The notes below the pieces were generated by a model. The model worked only from the letters and a program-made list of their open reading frames with translations. It was not told where the DNA came from and did no database searches. Positions 8,154 through 12,726 of a stretch of DNA of 18,286 nt are shown piece after piece. The position numbers and the translations under genes were made by a program. The stretch lies in assembly GCA_023128965.1 (NCBI GenBank), contig JAGMCY010000124.1:1-18286 (forward strand), written 5' to 3'. Source of the DNA: Candidatus Aenigmatarchaeota archaeon (GTDB lineage: Archaea; Aenigmatarchaeota; Aenigmatarchaeia; QMZP01; QMZT01). Every line of letters starts with the position of its first letter. The stretch's first letter is position 1.

Positions 8154-8429
8154 ATGCCAAGGCCAAGCCAGAGATCGCGTTCGCTGAGAAGGGTGAAGAG
8201 GAAAACCCCAGGCGGGAGAAGCGTGATTCATTACGAAAGGAGGAGGCACTCGGTTGCGAAATGTTCGGTCTGCAAGAAACCTTTATCAGGAGTTCCGAGA
8301 GGGAGGGACTCGGAAATCGCTAAACTCCCGAAAACGAAAAAGCGACCCGAGAGACCTTTCGGGGGTAACTTATGCTCGTCCTGCATGCGCAGGGAGATGA
8401 AGAGGAGGCTCTTTGAGTCTTTCTCATAG
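8154..8429 (+). CDS. rpl34e: Ribosomal protein L34e (91 aa)
   Basis: L34e is a large-subunit ribosomal protein of archaea and eukaryotes. The start ATG at 8154 gives the family N-terminus MPRPSQRSRSLRR..., with the basic TPGGRSVIHY-type segment following. Two Cys pairs (CSVC near residue 38 and CSSC near residue 78) form the expected zinc site. Length is normal for the family. An in-frame extension upstream (from 8091) would run through the hairpin and does not resemble L34e, so I reject it. Upstream, an AAAGG-like site is weak. L14e follows 22 bases downstream, the known archaeal L34e-L14e gene pairing, but cytidylate kinase and Cbf5, which often lie in the same cluster, are absent here. Confidence 0.92.
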   Translation: MPRPSQRSRSLRRVKRKTPGGRSVIHYERRRHSVAKCSVCKKPLSGVPRGRDSEIAKLPKTKKRPERPFGGNLCSSCMRREMKRRLFESFS

Positions 8430-8451
8430 GCGACCATGGAAGGTGAATTAA

Positions 8452-9045
8452 ATGTATGAGACAGGAAGGATCTGCATGAAAACCGCCGGCAGGGAAGCCG
8501 GAAGGTTCTGCGTTGTCGTAGGGAAGGAGAAGGAAAAGGAGTTTGTTTTGGTAACCGGACCAAAGATCGTAACCAGGGTGAGGAGGAGGAAGTGCAATGT
8601 TAGTCACCTCGAACCCACTGCGGTGAAGATCAGCATAAAGGAAAATGCGACAGACAACGAGGTCATGAAAGCCTTTGAGGAATCCGATATTTACAAGAAA
8701 CTGAATCTCCAAAAGCCCACCCCAGAACAAATAAAGCTCACGGAAGAGGCGAAGGAGAGGCACAAAGCCAAGCCAAAGGAAGAAAAGCGCGAGGAAAAGA
8801 AAGAGCCGGAGAAGAAACCAGAAAAGAAAGAAGAGAAGCCAAAGGAAAAGAAACCAGAAAAGCCAAAGAAGAAGGAAAAGAAAGAGCCGGAGAAGAAACC
8901 AGAAAAGAAAGAAGAGAAGCCAAAGGAAAAGAAACCAGAAAAGCCAAAGAAGAAGGAAAAGAAAGAGACGAAGCACAGGAAAAAAGAGAAGAAGCACGAA
9001 AAGAAACCAGCTAAAAAGACAAAAAGGAAGGGGAAGAAAAAATAA
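8452..9045 (+). CDS. rpl14e: Ribosomal protein L14e with long Lys/Glu tail (197 aa)
   Basis: The first 80 or so residues are a standard archaeal L14e: a KOW-type fold with GRICMKTAGREAG near the start, VLVTGPKIVTRVRRR in the middle and NVSHLEPT at about 58-65. GGTGA at 8442-8446 is a good ribosome site. The archaeal protein usually ends soon after this. Here residues about 100-197 form a Lys/Glu/Pro tail that is surely disordered. Part of it is a perfect tandem duplication of 27 residues (81 bp, 8800-8961). The tail is highly basic and may bind rRNA or nucleic acid; this is inference. The gene forms an operon with L34e. Confidence 0.88.
   Translation: MYETGRICMKTAGREAGRFCVVVGKEKEKEFVLVTGPKIVTRVRRRKCNVSHLEPTAVKISIKENATDNEVMKAFEESDIYKKLNLQKPTPEQIKLTEEAKERHKAKPKEEKREEKKEPEKKPEKKEEKPKEKKPEKPKKKEKKEPEKKPEKKEEKPKEKKPEKPKKKEKKETKHRKKEKKHEKKPAKKTKRKGKKK
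8800..8961 (+). repeat. Perfect 81-bp tandem duplication inside L14e
   Basis: Bases 8800-8880 are identical to 8881-8961 as compared base by base. Each copy encodes 27 residues rich in Lys, Glu and Pro. The lack of any difference, even at third codon positions, indicates a recent duplication or ongoing copy-number change. Confidence 0.95.
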
Positions 9046-9090
9046 TCCATTCTTTTTAAATATAACTGCTAATTTGGTTATTCATACCAA

Positions 9091-9095
9091 GGTGA
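9091..9095 (+). promoter_or_regulatory. Ribosome-binding site GGTGA
   Basis: GGTGA lies 6 bases ahead of the ATG at 9102 and fixes that start. A TATA-like run (TTTTTAAATATA, about 9052-9063) lies about 43 bases ahead, so this gene probably has its own promoter and a short leader. Confidence 0.55.
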
Positions 9096-9101
9096 AAGAT
9101 T

Positions 9102-9635
9102 ATGAATAACAACAGATATACGAAAGTGGACTACGCCAAGAACGTTGGCTGGGAGGTCTCGCTAAAAGAAATGGAAATCGGTCCATTTAGTGATGTTACC
9201 AATCCGAACTTAGAAAATAGTTATTTTTTAATCGAAGATTTTTTGACTACTGTAAATAACGAAAAAGGCATCATCGGATATATAGGGGCTTTAGGAGTTC
9301 TCGCCTCTGTTGAAAGGGGCGAGGAAAGCAGAGAGTTAGTCCTGGCTGACCGGGTAGATCGGTTTTATGAAAATATGTTCAAAACAAGTTACGAAGCAGG
9401 GAGATCAATAATCCCATTGACGGTTAAAAGGTATACAGAAAAATACAGAACGGTCGAAGAGATGGACAAAAATTTTAAAAATATAGTCAACGAGGTCTCA
9501 GAAAGGGTTACCAAACAACACCCCAAATTACACGAATTGGGGGTAGGAAAGAATACTATCAAACGAGTTGTACAAACAAAAGTTATTGAGGAAATGTCTA
9601 GAATATCAAATCCAGATCTTTCAGACGTTTCTTAA
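9102..9635 (+). CDS. Hypothetical soluble protein (177 aa)
   Basis: No family recognised. There is no signal peptide, and only a short Gly-rich hydrophobic stretch (about residues 57-68), not clearly a membrane segment. The second half is predominantly charged and looks helical. Start is supported by GGTGA six bases upstream. Base composition and codon choice are AT-richer than the ribosomal genes just before it, resembling the other unknown genes at 3236-3934 and 17289-17570. Its last 38 bases overlap the end of the convergent 56-aa zinc-ribbon gene on the other strand. Confidence 0.7.
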   Translation: MNNNRYTKVDYAKNVGWEVSLKEMEIGPFSDVTNPNLENSYFLIEDFLTTVNNEKGIIGYIGALGVLASVERGEESRELVLADRVDRFYENMFKTSYEAGRSIIPLTVKRYTEKYRTVEEMDKNFKNIVNEVSERVTKQHPKLHELGVGKNTIKRVVQTKVIEEMSRISNPDLSDVS

Positions 9636-9768
9636 TCTCAGGCATGCATTTAGGGCAGACCCAGATTTCTACCTTGCCCTTTTCTTTACGTTTGACGATC
9701 TCCAGCCTTCCGGGCAAATTCGCTCGGAACTTTTTCTTGCAGACGTTGCATGTCTTAAGCTTGATCAT
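9598..9768 (-). CDS. Small zinc-ribbon protein (56 aa)
   Basis: The frame reads MIKLKTCNVCKKKF... and ends ...DLDLIF. Two C-x2-C pairs (residues 7/10 and 38/41) separated by 27 residues make a classic zinc ribbon. Outside the knuckles it is Lys-rich, as in ribosome- or nucleic-acid-associated small proteins. GAGG lies 7 bases before the ATG, and it starts 9 bases after the stop of the 144-aa gene, so the two form an operon. Its 3' end overlaps the convergent 177-aa gene by 38 bases. Function is unknown; an RNA or RNA-polymerase partner is only a guess from size and charge. Confidence 0.75.
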   Translation of the reverse strand: MIKLKTCNVCKKKFRANLPGRLEIVKRKEKGKVEIWVCPKCMPEIKKRLKDLDLIF

Positions 9769-9777
9769 GCCTAACCC

Positions 9778-10212
9778 TCATGAGGAAACGATCATACCAC
9801 CGGCTCCTAACGCGGCGAACCTGTGTACCAGAGCAGCGAGGGTGTTGAGTATGCCCTGCGCTTCGCCGATATCTATTTTTATGTTGTCGGGCTCGAGGAT
9901 TTCGATAGCTGACGGCCCGTAATTCATCACAATGAAAACGAGCTTGTCAAAGTTCTCCGCAACCAGTTCCACATCCACTATCTGTGAAAATCCCTTCGGG
10001 ATGTTCGGAAGCGGCTTCTCCACCTCCTCTACCCCCTTGAAATCCTTTTTGTATATCAGCATGTTCTTTTCCCTTTCCATTTTCTCCAGGTGTTTTTTCA
10101 AAGCGGATTCAGCAGTTTCTTTCGAGATTGCCATGGCCTCGATCATAAGCGAAACCTTTAACCATCCCTCTTTCACCCGCTTTTTAACCTTATCTTCGGT
10201 TTTTTTGTCCAT
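9778..10212 (-). CDS. Conserved-looking hypothetical protein (144 aa)
   Basis: I cannot name the family. Residues about 1-55 form a charged helical segment (MDKKTEDKVKKRV..., ESALKKHLEKMEREKN). Residues about 60-125 alternate as a small alpha/beta domain with VDVELVAENFDKLVFIVMNYGPSAIEIL, and the C-terminus is hydrophobic and Ala/Gly-rich (ALVHRFAALGAGGMIVSS). No membrane helix or catalytic motif is evident. A TATA-like box at 10243-10252 is about 35 bases ahead of the ATG. It is followed 9 bases later by the 56-aa zinc-ribbon gene, suggesting joint function. The balanced composition and helical/strand pattern suggest a conserved cytoplasmic protein. Confidence 0.75.
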   Translation of the reverse strand: MDKKTEDKVKKRVKEGWLKVSLMIEAMAISKETAESALKKHLEKMEREKNMLIYKKDFKGVEEVEKPLPNIPKGFSQIVDVELVAENFDKLVFIVMNYGPSAIEILEPDNIKIDIGEAQGILNTLAALVHRFAALGAGGMIVSS

Positions 10213-10242
10213 GTGATCACAATAGTTCTTTTAGCTCGCGAA

Positions 10243-10252
10243 TATTTATAAA
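10243..10252 (-). promoter_or_regulatory. TATA-box promoter for the 144-aa/zinc-ribbon operon
   Basis: TTTATAAATA on the minus strand, next to the stop codon of the radical SAM gene and about 35 bases ahead of the ATG at 10212. Confidence 0.5.
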
Positions 10253-11260
10253 TCACCTAACCCATTTCATTCCCTCCAGATCAATCTTTTCTCCGCACTT
10301 CGGGCATTTATCTTCGATGGACTGCACGGAGAAACCGACCCTTTTGATAAGGGGGGTTTCGCACTTCCAGCAGTAGGTTGATTCGTATTTGTTTCCGAGA
10401 ACGTTCCCCGCGTAAACCCATTTCATCCCCTTTCCCCTTGCTATCTTGACGGCGTTTTCAAGGACGGAAACGGGCGTAGGGGAGATCTCCGTTACCTTGT
10501 ACTGGGGAAAGAACGCCGAGAAATGGAGAGGAGTCTCCTTCCCGAGATTTCGAAGAACCCAATCCACGAGTTTCCCTATCTCTTCCTCGGAATCGTTGAA
10601 CGTTGGGATTATCAAATTCGTGACCTCGATCCACACACCGTTCTCCTTGTAGGTTTTCAGGGATTTCTGGACAGGCTCCATACCAAGCCCTCCGCACATC
10701 TTCCTGTAGAAGTCATCGTTCCCCTTCAGATCAACGTTTATCGCATCGAGGTATTTCGAGATCGTACGGGCAGGTTCGGGGTTCGTGTAACCGTTCGAGA
10801 CCCACATGTTGTACAAACCTTCTTTCCTGGCGAGCTTCATTATGTCAAGGGCGTATTCGTAAAAAACGGTGGGTTCCGTGTAAGTATACGAAATGCCCTC
10901 AACCCCGTATTTTTTAGCGAGCTCGATAATGTCCTCCGGCAGCATCTCGTTCCCGTGGATTTCCCCGTATTCCTGGGAGATCTCGAAATTCTGGCAGAAC
11001 TTGCAGCGTAAGTTGCACCCCACGGTAGCGAGAGAAAGGGTTTTCGTTCCGGGGGCAAAGTGGAACAGGGGTTTCTTCTCGATCGGGTCCACGGCGACGG
11101 AAACTGGCAGACCGTAGACGAGCGAATAGAGCTTCCCTTCCCGGTTTTCCCTGACCCCGCAGAAACCCCTTTTACCGTTCTGTATCATGCAGAATCTAGG
11201 GCAGAGCTCACACTTAACTTTCTTCCCCATGACCTTCTTGTAAAACATCGCCTCTTTCAT
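10253..11260 (-). CDS. amrS: AmmeMemoRadiSam-type radical SAM enzyme (335 aa)
   Basis: The radical SAM cluster motif C-x3-C-x2-C (CNLRCKFC) is at about residues 82-89. It is preceded by an N-terminal Cys group (CELCPRFC at 17-24 plus a Cys near 34) and followed by SYTYTEPTVFYEY and DLKGNDDFYRK, characteristic of the pyruvate-formate-lyase-activating-like enzymes called AmmeMemoRadiSam. A C-terminal zinc-ribbon pair (CWKC... CPKC) completes the protein. Length is usual for the family. The substrate is not established. The partner families AMMECR1 and MEMO are not in this window. I chose ATG 11260 over a TTG 18 bases upstream because a TATA-like run sits about 28 bases ahead, giving a leaderless start. 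Confidence 0.88.
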   Translation of the reverse strand: MKEAMFYKKVMGKKVKCELCPRFCMIQNGKRGFCGVRENREGKLYSLVYGLPVSVAVDPIEKKPLFHFAPGTKTLSLATVGCNLRCKFCQNFEISQEYGEIHGNEMLPEDIIELAKKYGVEGISYTYTEPTVFYEYALDIMKLARKEGLYNMWVSNGYTNPEPARTISKYLDAINVDLKGNDDFYRKMCGGLGMEPVQKSLKTYKENGVWIEVTNLIIPTFNDSEEEIGKLVDWVLRNLGKETPLHFSAFFPQYKVTEISPTPVSVLENAVKIARGKGMKWVYAGNVLGNKYESTYCWKCETPLIKRVGFSVQSIEDKCPKCGEKIDLEGMKWVR

Positions 11261-11280
11261 GATGAGAAATTGAAACAAGG

Positions 11281-11294
11281 ATTAAAAAATAAAA
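11281..11294 (-). promoter_or_regulatory. TATA-box promoter of the radical SAM gene
   Basis: The minus strand reads TTTTATTTTTTAAT about 28 bases from the ATG at 11260. It directly abuts the 13-bp copy of the tRNA-Thr 3' end at 11295-11307. Confidence 0.5.
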
Positions 11295-11307
11295 AGCCTC
11301 AGGAGGG
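11295..11307 (-). repeat. 13-bp copy of the tRNA-Thr 3' end
   Basis: AGCCTCAGGAGGG on the plus strand is identical to 11719-11731, which is the discriminator base, 3' acceptor strand and last five T-stem bases of tRNA-Thr. The two copies are direct repeats 424 bases apart. A duplicated tRNA 3' end is the classic footprint of integrase-mediated insertion, but 13 bases is short and no integrase is present. Confidence 0.5.
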
Positions 11308-11430
11308 CAAGAGAACCGAATTCCCAATCCTAAGGGGTTTCTATTATTATTTGTCATAGGGGTTTTAAATTGGTGTGTTTAAACGTGGAATTCAAAACTT
11401 TGATTTAAAGGGGTGTTACCGATTGGGTTC

Positions 11431-11439
11431 TTTTAAGTA
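11431..11439 (+). promoter_or_regulatory. TATA-box promoter for the 43-aa zinc protein
   Basis: TTTTAAGTA centred about 35 bases ahead of the ATG at 11470. The rest of the 209-base spacer 11261-11469 holds AT-rich sequence and the 13-bp tRNA-Thr-like repeat; I see no other gene in it. Confidence 0.4.
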
Positions 11440-11469
11440 CGCGGCTTCAGTATAAACTAAGAGAAGAAT

Positions 11470-11601
11470 ATGAGTATCAAAAAGACGACAGAAAACCCAT
11501 GCAAGATGTGTGGAAAGGATTCAACCACAGCGGTTCAACTATATCCTTCACAGGTTTGGGAGTTTTACTGCAGGAAATGTTACGAGAAGAAGAATGGGTA
11601 A
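11470..11601 (+). CDS. Very small zinc-ribbon protein (43 aa)
   Basis: The frame reads MSIKKTTENPCKMCGKDS... and ends ...CRKCYEKKNG, then TAA. Two C-x2-C pairs (residues 11/14 and 35/38), each with a basic neighbour, form a complete zinc ribbon, which is hard to obtain by chance in a 43-codon frame. A TATA-like box and a purine-rich AGAGAAG just before the ATG support expression. A T-run follows at 11630-11635. No family recognised; it is a different sequence from the 56-aa zinc protein at 9598-9768. It lies between the two copies of the 13-bp tRNA-Thr repeat. Confidence 0.72.
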   Translation: MSIKKTTENPCKMCGKDSTTAVQLYPSQVWEFYCRKCYEKKNG

Positions 11602-11629
11602 ACTAATATCTGAGCAAGCAAGAATTCAA

Positions 11630-11635
11630 TTTTTT
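11630..11635 (+). terminator. T-run terminator candidate
   Basis: Six T residues 29 bases after the 43-aa gene stop. Archaeal polymerase terminates at oligo-T runs without a required hairpin. Confidence 0.35.
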
Positions 11636-11718
11636 CCTCAATATCAAATAATTCGGACTTATTAGGAATTTTTTACACTCCCCTCAGAACCCAATTCATT
11701 TTAAACCGATATCAGTAG

Positions 11719-11830
11719 AGCCTCAGGAGGGATTTGAACCCTCGACCTATCGCTTACGAGGCGATCGCTCTCTGCAGACCGAAACGGACTTGTCCGTTTC
11801 TTCCGAAATTACCAACTGAGCTACTGAGGC
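11719..11830 (-). tRNA. tRNA-Thr (CGU) with a D-loop insert
   Basis: Read on the minus strand: acceptor GCCTCAG/CTGAGGC, D-stem GCTC/GAGC, anticodon stem ATCGC/GCGAT with loop CTCGTAA (anticodon CGT), T-arm GAGGG-TTCAAAT-CCCTC, and discriminator U, which is usual for archaeal tRNA-Thr. CCA is not encoded. The gene is 112 bases, 39 more than the 73 of the folded tRNA. The extra bases lie in the D-loop just after the conserved GG-T (positions 18-20) and are treated as an intron (11772-11810). A TATA-like box on the minus strand (about 11871-11880) lies 41 or more bases ahead, and the 21-nt hairpin at 11843-11863 lies between them. Confidence 0.9.
11772..11810 (-). other. 39-nt D-loop intron of tRNA-Thr
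   Basis: Boundaries (plus or minus one) come from restoring the D-loop to AGTTGGTA. The insert contains a 9-bp hairpin (arms GAAACGGAC and GTCCGTTTC, loop AA; 11781-11800). The best bulge-helix-bulge fit pairs exon GTTG with intron CTGC (one U-U mismatch) with cuts GT|A and AG|A. This is weaker than in the other two tRNAs. Its hairpin and 3' flank resemble the tRNA-Pro T-loop intron. Confidence 0.65.
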
Positions 11831-11842
11831 GATGTTTCAAAA

Positions 11843-11863
11843 GACGCACATTTCATGTACGTC
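11843..11863 (-). repeat. 21-nt hairpin (copy 2 of GACG...CGTC family) upstream of tRNA-Thr
   Basis: On the minus strand the arms are GACGTACAT and ATGTGCGTC with loop GAA. All nine pairs form if one G-U is allowed; on the plus strand the same position would be a C-A mismatch, so as RNA it would fold best on the tRNA-Thr strand. It sits 12 bases ahead of tRNA-Thr. Confidence 0.6.
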
Positions 11864-11870
11864 AGCATGT

Positions 11871-11880
11871 TATATTAAAT
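11871..11880 (-). promoter_or_regulatory. TATA-box promoter of tRNA-Thr
   Basis: ATTTAATATA on the minus strand in the 87-base spacer between the divergent tRNA-Thr and tRNA-Pro genes. It predicts a short 5' leader overlapping the 21-nt hairpin. Confidence 0.45.
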
Positions 11881-11884
11881 AACC

Positions 11885-11900
11885 TTTTTATTTTAATAAA
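11885..11900 (+). promoter_or_regulatory. TATA-box promoter of tRNA-Pro
   Basis: An AT-only run of TTTTTATTTTAATAAA type, centred about 25 bases ahead of the tRNA-Pro 5' end at 11918. Confidence 0.45.
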
Positions 11901-11940
11901 GTTCTAATCTTTACATCGGGGCCATGGTGTAGCTTGGTCT

Positions 11941-11972
11941 AGTTTCCATCTCGCAAGAGAGGCGGCGCCAAA
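11941..11972 (+). other. 32-nt D-loop intron of tRNA-Pro
   Basis: A bulge-helix-bulge fits well. Exon TGGT (11935-11938) pairs with intron GCCA (11967-11970). The bulges are CT|A (11939-11941) and AA|A (11971-11973). An inner helix follows: G-C, two G-U, one mismatch, two C-G, then TCTC/GAGA capped by a GCAA tetraloop (11953-11956). Cutting after the second bulge base on each side yields the standard D-loop. Confidence 0.8.
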
Positions 11973-12010
11973 AGCATCGGGGCTTTGGGAGCCTCAGACC
12001 TGAGTTCAAA

Positions 12011-12049
12011 GGACGTTTGAAGCAGACTGTGTCTGCTTCGGCCTGAAAG
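12011..12049 (+). other. 39-nt T-loop intron of tRNA-Pro (position 59/60)
   Basis: T-stem CTGAG/CTCAG forms the outer helix. Exon TTCA (12005-12008) pairs with intron TGAA (12044-12047), with bulges AA|G and AG|T. A 9-bp inner hairpin (arms GAAGCAGAC and GTCTGCTTC, loop TGT; 12019-12039) fills the intron. Cleavage after base 2 of each bulge restores TTCAAAT exactly. Confidence 0.85.
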
Positions 12050-12070
12050 TCTCAGTGGCCCCATCATAAA

Positions 12071-12078
12071 TTTAAATA
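12071..12078 (+). promoter_or_regulatory. TATA-box promoter of the HIT gene
   Basis: TTTAAATA centred about 24 bases ahead of the ATG at 12098 and only 7 bases after tRNA-Pro ends. A GAGG at 12087-12090 also lies before the ATG. Confidence 0.5.
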
Positions 12079-12097
12079 AAAAGTGCGAGGTATAAGT

Positions 12098-12619
12098 ATG
12101 GAGGAATGTCTGTTTTGCAAGATCGTGATGGGCGAGATCCCATCGGATAAGGTCTACGAGGACAGCGAAGTCATAGCTTTCCTTGACATAAACCCCCGGA
12201 ATCCGGGGCACACACTGGTCGTCCCAAAAAAGCACTACGAAACGATCATGGAAATGCCTGAAAACGAGGCATCCGAACTCTTCAAGGTAGTGAAGAAGAT
12301 GGCGGTCGCGGTCAAAAAGGGGATGAAGGCAGACGGGATTTCAATCGGCCAGAGCAACGAGCGCGCCGCAGGGCAGGTGATACCGCACGTCCACTTCCAC
12401 GTCATACCAAGGTTCCTTTCCGAGGGACCCCCTGGCCTGGAGAGCATACTCCCGACCAAGAAGATGACGAAGGAAATGCTCGACCAAACAACGGAAGCGA
12501 TAAAATCTAACATGGGGATAGCAGTCGAAAAGACAGCGAAACCAGCGGAACCGGAGAAAGAGGAACCGGCAGAAACCAAAAAGAAGATAGAACTGGACGA
12601 CGAAAGCCTTGACTTTTAA
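12098..12619 (+). CDS. HIT-family nucleotide hydrolase (173 aa)
   Basis: HIT proteins hydrolyse or transfer nucleotides from substrates such as AMP-NH2, ApnA or adenylylated intermediates. The catalytic triad HVHFHV is at residues 97-102 (His 97, 99, 101), with the family N-terminus ECLFCKIVMGEIPSDKVYED and PGHTLVVPKKHY at about 36-47. The core ends near residue 120; the rest is a Pro/Glu/Lys tail ending in acidic residues (DDESLDF). The Hint-like length and sequence do not fix the substrate. I chose ATG 12098 over GTG 12083 because the family starts MEECLFC and promoter spacing fits. It lies between tRNA-Pro and tRNA-Gly. Confidence 0.9.
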   Translation: MEECLFCKIVMGEIPSDKVYEDSEVIAFLDINPRNPGHTLVVPKKHYETIMEMPENEASELFKVVKKMAVAVKKGMKADGISIGQSNERAAGQVIPHVHFHVIPRFLSEGPPGLESILPTKKMTKEMLDQTTEAIKSNMGIAVEKTAKPAEPEKEEPAETKKKIELDDESLDF

Positions 12620-12626
12620 CAGCGAT
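12617..12626 (+). repeat. 10-bp direct repeat flanking tRNA-Gly, left copy
   Basis: TAACAGCGAT directly precedes the tRNA-Gly 5' end and is repeated at 12716-12725 immediately after its 3' end. The left copy overlaps the HIT stop codon. Confidence 0.5.
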
Positions 12627-12715
12627 GCGTCGGTAGTCTAGCCTGGTGTCCCTTCGGGGCAATAGGACACAGGCCTTCCAAGCCTGTAACCCGGGTTCAA
12701 ATCCCGGCCGACGCA
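12627..12715 (+). tRNA. tRNA-Gly (UCC) with a 16-nt D-loop insert
   Basis: Acceptor GCGTCGG/CCGACGC, D-stem GTCT/GGAC, anticodon stem CAGGC/GCCTG with loop CTTCCAA (anticodon TCC), T-arm CCGGG-TTCAAAT-CCCGG, discriminator A, no encoded CCA. The gene is 89 bases; removing 16 from the D-loop leaves 73 and a standard AGCCTGGTA D-loop. The insert is treated as an intron at 12647-12662. No separate promoter is evident, so it may be read through from the HIT gene, which ends 8 bases upstream. Confidence 0.9.
12647..12662 (+). other. 16-nt D-loop mini-intron of tRNA-Gly
   Basis: Exon GCCT (12641-12644) can pair with intron GGGC (12657-12660; three Watson-Crick and one G-U). It is flanked by three-base bulges GG|T and AA|T, a relaxed bulge-helix-bulge with no inner helix. 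An alternative 6-bp hairpin TGTCCC/GGGGCA would instead mean an unspliced D-loop extension. Confidence 0.6.
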
Positions 12716-12725
12716 TAACAGCGAT
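12716..12725 (+). repeat. 10-bp direct repeat flanking tRNA-Gly, right copy
   Basis: TAACAGCGAT, identical to 12617-12626, placed between the tRNA-Gly end and the 21-nt hairpin at 12727. Confidence 0.5.
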
Positions 12726-12726
12726 T

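Larger units (their letters stand above)
11918..12063 (+). tRNA. tRNA-Pro (UGG) with two introns (D-loop and T-loop)
   Basis: Acceptor GGGGCCA/TGGCCCC, anticodon stem GGGGC/GCCTC with loop TTTGGGA (anticodon TGG), T-stem CTGAG/CTCAG, discriminator A, no encoded CCA. The gene is 146 bases, yet the fold needs only 75. The excess is 32 bases in the D-loop after GGTCT and 39 bases in the T-loop after TTCAAA. Removing both gives a normal D-arm (GGTCTAGCATC) and an exact 7-base T-loop TTCAAAT. There is no intron at the canonical 37/38 position. Confidence 0.9.

Noticed and set aside
8800..8961. CRISPR-like array
   Set aside because: The 81-bp repeat is a coding tandem duplication with no spacers; I saw no CRISPR repeats or cas genes in the window.
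8320..9050. Long antisense frames opposite L34e and L14e (Leu/Phe-rich)
   Set aside because: They are the complement of the Lys/Glu-rich tail; repeats of AAG/GAA give artificial Leu/Phe/Ser frames.
11719..12063. Split tRNA genes rather than intron-containing ones
   Set aside because: All halves are contiguous in correct order and orientation, so cis introns explain them.
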